Translations under genes and position numbers: made by a program
In this document: positions 59,435-64,000 of the stretch, piece after piece
Layout: each line of letters begins with the position of its first letter
Position numbering within the stretch: the first letter of the stretch is position 1
NCBI RefSeq assembly: GCF_003937945.1
Contig: NZ_RSEC01000036.1
Coordinates: 620,001-684,000, forward strand
Direction: 5' to 3'
DNA: 64,000 nt
Source: Amycolatopsis eburnea
Lineage (GTDB): Bacteria; Actinomycetota; Actinomycetes; Mycobacteriales; Pseudonocardiaceae
The notes under the pieces: model-generated
What the model saw: only the letters and a program-made list of their open reading frames with translations
Databases searched by the model: none
Told to the model about the DNA's origin: nothing

Positions 59435-60969
59435 CCCGGTTCGATGACGTCGCCCCCGCGCCGCACCACGCCACGCGGCAGGCGGCGCCCGGCGAAGAAG
59501 TCGCGGCAGGCGCGGTGCACCGCGAACATCAGCGGCACCCCCAGCACGATCGACACCACGCCGATCACCGCGACGCCGCCGATGCCGAACACCGTCGTCT
59601 CGCCCGCGTCCGGCCGCGCGTACTCGATCAGCGCGAACCCCAGCACGGCCAGGAAGAACACCCCGCCGGCGAACGGCAGCAGCCCGCGCAGCAGGAAGTT
59701 GCGCACGCTCGCGAAGAGCGTGCGGCGGAACACCCAGACGCACGCGAGCGCCGTCATCGTGTACTCGATCGCGATGGTCAGCCCGACCGCGTCGACCGAG
59801 TCCGCCAGCACGTTGTCGCTGACCAGCGCCAGCAGCACGTACACCGCCAACGACACCAGCCCGAACGTCCAGGTGGCCACCGACGGCGTCCGGAACTTCG
59901 GGTGCACGCGCCCGAAGACGCGGGGCAGCGCGCCGTGGCTGGCCATCGACAACGTCGTGCGCGCGGCGGGCATGATCGTCGCCTGGCTGGTGGCCGCGCC
60001 GCTGGTCAGCACCGAGACGATCAGCAGCACGCCCAGCACCTTGCCGCCCGCGCCGTCGCCGAAGACCGCGCCGCCGAGACCGGCGAGGACGTCGTCGGAG
60101 TTCGCCTCGTTGCCCAGCCCGATCCCTTCGGTGCCGACGCCCGCGAAGGCCAGCGCGGCGACCGTGACGAGCAGGTAGTTCAGCACCAGCAGCACGGTCG
60201 AAAGCACCGCCGCACGGCCCGGCGCGTGCCGCGGGTCGGCGGACTCTTCGTTCACCGACAGCGAGCTTTCCCAGCCCCAGTAGATGAACACGGCGAGCAG
60301 CACCGCCGAAACCGCGGTCCCGGCGCCGACCCCGCCCGGCCACAGCCAGTCGAGGCGCGGGACCGTCGCCTGCGGGCCGGCCGTGCCCTCGAAGACGCGG
60401 ACCAGCGCCACGACCGAAAAGAGCACGAGCACGACCAGCTCCACGCCGAGCAGGATCCACTGCGCCCGCGCGGACACCTCGATGCCGCGGTAGCAGAGCC
60501 AGCACAGCGCGAGCAGCCACGCGGCCCCGATCGCCGTCGTGACCCACCGGTTGCCCGCCGCGTCGGACGCGCCGAACAGCAGCAGCGTGTACCGGCCGGT
60601 GAGCGCGGACTGGCTGCTCATCACCAGCAGCTGCGCGACCGTGACGACCCAGCCGGTGAACCACCCGGCGTGCGGGCCGAACGCGCGCGCCGCCCACGTG
60701 AAGTTCGTGCCGCAGTCGGGTTCCGCGGTGTTCAGCTCGCGGAACGCGACCGCGACGAACAGCACCGGCACGAACGACAGCAGGACGAACGCCGCTGCCT
60801 TGAAGCCGGTGCCCGCCAAGACGATCAGCCCGAGCGTGGCCGCGATCGAATACGCCGGGGCGGTCGACGACATGCCGATGACCATCGACGACACCATGCC
60901 CAGGGCGCCGCCGCGCAGTCCCTTTTCCGGGATGGCGGGAGCGGCGCCGAGCGCCACGGCCTCCGACAT
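59431..60969 (-). CDS. APC-family amino acid/amine permease
   Basis: 512 residues, 12 to 14 membrane helices. It begins with LGMVSSMVIGMSSTAPAYSI, the conserved first helix of APC transporters, and has the tract FRELNTAEPDCGTNFTWAAR and GWESSLSVNEESADPRHAPG typical of the YhdG/amino-acid-polyamine group. The ATG at 60969 has AGGAGG upstream. It is divergent from an Lrp-type regulator, which probably controls it. The substrate is unknown. The stop overlaps the monooxygenase stop by four bases. Confidence 0.92.
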   Translation of the reverse strand: MSEAVALGAAPAIPEKGLRGGALGMVSSMVIGMSSTAPAYSIAATLGLIVLAGTGFKAAAFVLLSFVPVLFVAVAFRELNTAEPDCGTNFTWAARAFGPHAGWFTGWVVTVAQLLVMSSQSALTGRYTLLLFGASDAAGNRWVTTAIGAAWLLALCWLCYRGIEVSARAQWILLGVELVVLVLFSVVALVRVFEGTAGPQATVPRLDWLWPGGVGAGTAVSAVLLAVFIYWGWESSLSVNEESADPRHAPGRAAVLSTVLLVLNYLLVTVAALAFAGVGTEGIGLGNEANSDDVLAGLGGAVFGDGAGGKVLGVLLIVSVLTSGAATSQATIMPAARTTLSMASHGALPRVFGRVHPKFRTPSVATWTFGLVSLAVYVLLALVSDNVLADSVDAVGLTIAIEYTMTALACVWVFRRTLFASVRNFLLRGLLPFAGGVFFLAVLGFALIEYARPDAGETTVFGIGGVAVIGVVSIVLGVPLMFAVHRACRDFFAGRRLPRGVVRRGGDVIEPG

Positions 60970-61233
60970 GCGTTGGTCCTCCTGGGGTAACGGCAGACGA
61001 CAGAGCCGCCAGACGGTACCCGGCGGCGCCCGCCGGGCGCGTGCGGCTGTGCGCGGGCGCACAAAACCGCCTCGGAAAGCCTCGTGATCGTCCTCCCGAG
61101 CCACCGATTCCTCGGCTGACGGCGACGTGCACGCCGGATCACGCGAAGCTGGCGCTGGGGTCTCGCTTTCTGGTCAGGTCTCGATACGCTGCGCACTTGA
61201 CAAATCACATGCCGAAACACAGGGAGGGACGGC

Positions 61234-61710
61234 ATGGGTGACGATTCACGTGCGCGCGGACTGGACAACACGGACAGATCGTTGATCGCCCTGCTCCAGC
61301 AGGACGGCCGCGCGTCGTTCACCGCGCTCGCGAAGGCGGTGGGGCTTTCGGAGGGAGCCGTCCGCCAGCGCGTGCAGCGGCTGCTGCGCGACGACCTCAT
61401 GCAGATCGTGGCGGTGACCGACCCGGTCAACGTCGACCTGACCAGACAGGCGATGGTCGGGATCAGCGTCGACGGCGCCGATCCGCGCGAGGTGGCGGGC
61501 AAGCTCTCCGAACTGCCGAACGTGCACTACGTCGTGTTGTGCGCCGGGCGGTACGACCTGCTGGCCGAGCTGGTCTGCCGGGACGACGACCACATGCTCG
61601 AAGTGCTCGGCGAGGAGATCCGGCAGATCCCGGGCGTCTCCGGCACCGAGCTGTTCGTGTACCTCAAGCTGGCCAAGCAGAACTACTCCTGGGGCCGGCT
61701 CACCGCGTAG
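61234..61710 (+). CDS. Lrp/AsnC-family regulator
   Basis: 158 residues. An N-terminal HTH (NTDRSLIALLQQDGRASFTA, ALAKAVGLSEGAVRQRVQRL) is followed by a RAM/AsnC ligand domain (VMVGISVDGAD-like, PNVHYVVLCAGRYDLLAELV, LFVYLKLAKQNYSWGR). It likely responds to an amino acid and regulates the divergent APC permease 264 bases away. A TTGACA box (61197-61202) lies upstream but without a good -10. Its 3' end overlaps the convergent HelD gene by 28 bases. Confidence 0.93.
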   Translation: MGDDSRARGLDNTDRSLIALLQQDGRASFTALAKAVGLSEGAVRQRVQRLLRDDLMQIVAVTDPVNVDLTRQAMVGISVDGADPREVAGKLSELPNVHYVVLCAGRYDLLAELVCRDDDHMLEVLGEEIRQIPGVSGTELFVYLKLAKQNYSWGRLTA

Positions 61711-63875
61711 CGGTCGGCGAGCCCCGACAACACCGCCGGCAACGGTTCCCGGTGCAGCACCCCGAGGCGCTGCGTGGCACGGGTGAGCGCGACGTACAAC
61801 TCGGCCGCGCCACGCGGGCCCTCGGCCAGGATCCGCTCGGGTTCGACGACGAGGACGGCGTCGAACTCCAGGCCCTTGGTGGCCGACGGCGGAACCGCGC
61901 CGGGCACGCCCGGCGGACCGATCACGACGGCCGTGCCTTCACGGCCGTCTTCGTCGCGGGTGAAATCGGCGATGGCGTCCGGCAATTCGCCATCCGCAAC
62001 TTGTCTGGACCAAGGCCGGACGCCGCTCGCGCGCACCGATTCCGGCGGCCGCGCGTCCGGCGCGAACCGCGCCAGCAGGGCGCCGGCGACGGTCATGATC
62101 TCCGCCGGGGTGCGGTAGTTCACGGTCAGTTCCCGGTACTGCCACCGGTCGCCGGCGTACGGCGCCAGCATCGCGGCCCAGGACGTCGCCCCGGCCGCCG
62201 ACCGGCGCTGGGCCAGGTCGCCGACGATCGTGAACGACCGGCTCGGGCACCGCCGCACCAGCACCCGCCAGTCCATTTCGGACAGTTCCTGCGCCTCGTC
62301 GACGACGACGTGCCCGTACGTCCAGTCGCGGTCCGCGGCCGCGCGTTCGGCGAGGTCACGCGTGTCGCGCTCGCCGAAGCGGTCGGCCAGGTCTTCGGCG
62401 TACAGCAGGTTTTCCGCGCTCAGCAGGACGTCTTCGTCCATCTCCTCGCGGTCCAGCTTGAGCACGTCCAGGACCCCGGCGGAGTACTCGGCCGCTTCGG
62501 CCGCCCGCCGTCGCGCGGCGGTCCGGTCGGCGGCGTCGTCGCGGCCGAGCAGGTCGACCAGCTCGTCGAGCAGCGGCACGTCCGACACCGTCCAGGCACC
62601 GCCGTCCGCGCGGAACAACGCGGGATCGGCGCCGGCGGCGGCCAGCCGGCGCGGCGACATGTACAGCGGCGCCAGCAGCGTCTCCGGCGTCAGCTCCGGC
62701 CACAGCCCGTCGAGGACGGCGTCGAGCTGCTCGTGCTCCGCCAGTTCTTCGCGGACGTCGGCGCGCAGATCGGCCCACGCCCCGCGATCCGCCGGGGTCA
62801 GCCAGCCCTCGCCGATCTTCGCCACGGCGCGCTCGGCGAGGAGCGCGACGACGTGCTCGCGGAACACCGCACGGGCTTCGTTGTGCGGCAAGCCCGACCG
62901 ACGGGCTTCGAGCCTGGCTTCGGCCGCGACGCCCCGGTCGAGGTCGACGGTGACGTCGGCCAGCTCGACCGGCACCGGCTCGTCCGGCACCCGCTGCCGG
63001 TCGGCGACCGCTGCCGCGAGGACGCCGACCATCTTCGAAGACCCCTTGAGCCGCGCCACCTCCGGCGCGTCTTCGGCGGTGACGCGCAGGCCGGGCACGA
63101 GGTCGCCGGTGGTCGCGAAGACGACGTCCGATTCGCCGAGCGAAGGCAGCACGCGGCCGATGTGGTCGAGGAACAGCGGGCTCGGCCCGACCACCAGCAC
63201 GCCGGTGCGCGACATCCGCTCGCGCTGGGTGTAGAGCAGGTAGGCGACGCGGTGCAGCGCGACGGCGGTCTTCCCGGTCCCCGGGCCGCCCTCGACCACC
63301 AGGACGCCCGCGTGGCCCAGCCGGATGATCTCGTCCTGCTCGGCCTGGATCGTCGCGACGATGTCCCGCATGCCCTCGCCCCGGGGCGCGGTGACAGCGG
63401 CGAGCAAGGCGGCATCCCCGCGCTCGCCGGCCCCCGGCCGACCGAACACCTCGTCGGTGAACCCGGTGACGCGGCGGCCGACGGAATGGAACTGACGGCG
63501 GCGGCGCATGTTTTCCGGCGACGCCGCGGTGGCGACGTAGAACGGGCGCGCCGCCGGCGCCCGCCAATCCAGGAGCAGGGGCTCGTAGTCGTTTTCACCG
63601 TCGAAGAGGCCGATCCGGCCGATGTAGCCGCGTTCGCCCGAAAGGGTGTCCAGCCTGCCGAAGCAAAGCCCGTTGTCGACGGCGTTCAGCCGCGTCGCCT
63701 CCCGGGCCCGGATGCGCACGTCGGCGTCCCGGTCCACCAGCGCGATCCCGGTTTCCCCCAGCGCGGCGCGGTAGCGGGCCCGCGCCTGTTCGCGTTCGCG
63801 GTCGAGCCGCGCGTACAGCCCCGCGATGTACGCGCGCTCGTCCCGCAATTCCTCGTCGTACCCCTGATTTGACAA
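61683..63875 (-). CDS. HelD-type RNA polymerase recycling ATPase (UvrD-like helicase fold)
   Basis: 730 residues. The N-terminal coiled coil (YDEELRDERAYIAGLYARLD) would enter the polymerase secondary channel. The insert WRAPAARPFYVATAASPENM is typical of HelD. Walker A GGPGTGKTAVALH is at 196-208, and DEAQELSEMDWRVL, VNYRTPAEIM and YVALTRATQRLGVL are UvrD-like motifs. HelD frees stalled RNA polymerase, and the actinobacterial HelR branch confers rifamycin tolerance. The start is a TTG at 63875 with GAGGGG upstream; the frame continues to an upstream start at 63941 without homology. Confidence 0.9.
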   Translation of the reverse strand: MSNQGYDEELRDERAYIAGLYARLDREREQARARYRAALGETGIALVDRDADVRIRAREATRLNAVDNGLCFGRLDTLSGERGYIGRIGLFDGENDYEPLLLDWRAPAARPFYVATAASPENMRRRRQFHSVGRRVTGFTDEVFGRPGAGERGDAALLAAVTAPRGEGMRDIVATIQAEQDEIIRLGHAGVLVVEGGPGTGKTAVALHRVAYLLYTQRERMSRTGVLVVGPSPLFLDHIGRVLPSLGESDVVFATTGDLVPGLRVTAEDAPEVARLKGSSKMVGVLAAAVADRQRVPDEPVPVELADVTVDLDRGVAAEARLEARRSGLPHNEARAVFREHVVALLAERAVAKIGEGWLTPADRGAWADLRADVREELAEHEQLDAVLDGLWPELTPETLLAPLYMSPRRLAAAGADPALFRADGGAWTVSDVPLLDELVDLLGRDDAADRTAARRRAAEAAEYSAGVLDVLKLDREEMDEDVLLSAENLLYAEDLADRFGERDTRDLAERAAADRDWTYGHVVVDEAQELSEMDWRVLVRRCPSRSFTIVGDLAQRRSAAGATSWAAMLAPYAGDRWQYRELTVNYRTPAEIMTVAGALLARFAPDARPPESVRASGVRPWSRQVADGELPDAIADFTRDEDGREGTAVVIGPPGVPGAVPPSATKGLEFDAVLVVEPERILAEGPRGAAELYVALTRATQRLGVLHREPLPAVLSGLADRYAVSRPQE

Positions 63876-64000
63876 TTTCCCCTCACAGCGGTTAGACTGG
63901 CACCAGATTCGGCGAGTTCTCCTTTTCGTTTCGGAGAGCACGCCGATTTTTTATTGTCCACCCGCTGTCAAGGGGCTCAGCCCAGCATGAATTCGCGCGG

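Noticed and set aside
61197..61225. Sigma-70-type promoter before the Lrp gene
   Set aside because: TTGACA is present at 61197 but there is no acceptable -10 box at the right distance.
63977..64000. End of a further minus-strand gene, reading PREFMLG and a stop
   Set aside because: Only eight codons are visible, too few to support a gene call; a plus-strand ATG at 63987 is equally unsupported.

Overview
The window is very GC-rich, uses GTG and occasionally TTG starts, and carries many four-base ATGA/GTGA gene overlaps. It also holds several gene types typical of Pseudonocardiales (YbaB/EbfC proteins linked to type VII secretion substrates, DUF3558 lipoproteins, ESX-like helical proteins, Trypco1 proteins). 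The best inference is an actinomycete of the Pseudonocardiaceae, Amycolatopsis-like, on the chromosome. There is no integrase, transposase, prophage structure or CRISPR array.

Layout. 1-223: N-terminus of an ABC solute-binding lipoprotein. 0.8-5.8 kb: OmpR/HisKA two-component system with a GT39-type membrane glycosyltransferase, divergent from a small anchored protein; phased 11-bp repeats lie between them. 5.9-7.9 kb: NarL-type two-component pair and a micro membrane protein. 7.9-10.1 kb: deazaflavin-type reductase and TetR gene separated by about 1 kb of triplicated operator cassette and simple-sequence DNA. 10.1-15.3 kb: 3-hydroxyacyl-CoA dehydrogenase, a secreted sugar-dehydrogenase/PKD/LGFP protein and an L,D-transpeptidase lipoprotein. 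15.5-20.5 kb: membrane protein, Ser/Thr kinase, HTH-N6-adenine methylase-specificity fusion, divergent PP2C phosphatase, tRNA-Ser(GGA), SAM methyltransferase. 20.9-28.3 kb: an operon of an FtsK/EccC-like ATPase with three small helical proteins, convergent with a seven-gene operon of type VII secretion-type proteins. 28.4-34.9 kb: secreted nuclease, CapA-like protein with a leader ORF, epoxide-hydrolase-like protein, TauD dioxygenase, ESX-like pair.

34.9-39.9 kb: a five-gene cassette of visibly lower GC (Tyr phosphatase, Trypco1/CU044_2847 protein, NodU-type carbamoyltransferase, histidine phosphatase, PfkB kinase) abutting the 3' side of tRNA-Ser(CGA). This is the strongest candidate for a horizontally acquired, undescribed system. 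40-47.5 kb: TadA and partner, M20 amidohydrolase, Tat-exported phospholipase C, glyoxalase-like and UPF0303 proteins, and a second YbaB/ESX-like/DUF3558 operon. 47.7-49.8 kb: a short ThrRS paralogue preceded by a Thr-Thr-Thr leader peptide and a terminator hairpin (apparent attenuation), then a frameshifted MerR gene. 50-54.9 kb: a complete ABC importer divergent from a DapA-family aldolase. 54.9-64 kb: ECF sigma factor with SnoaL-like tail, diaminopimelate decarboxylase, TetR/FAD-monooxygenase pair with twin operators, APC permease, Lrp regulator and a HelD-type RNA polymerase motor.

Most genes are housekeeping or environmental-response functions. The accessory interest lies in the FtsK operon, the kinase/methylase/phosphatase group, the cassette at tRNA-Ser and the attenuated ThrRS.
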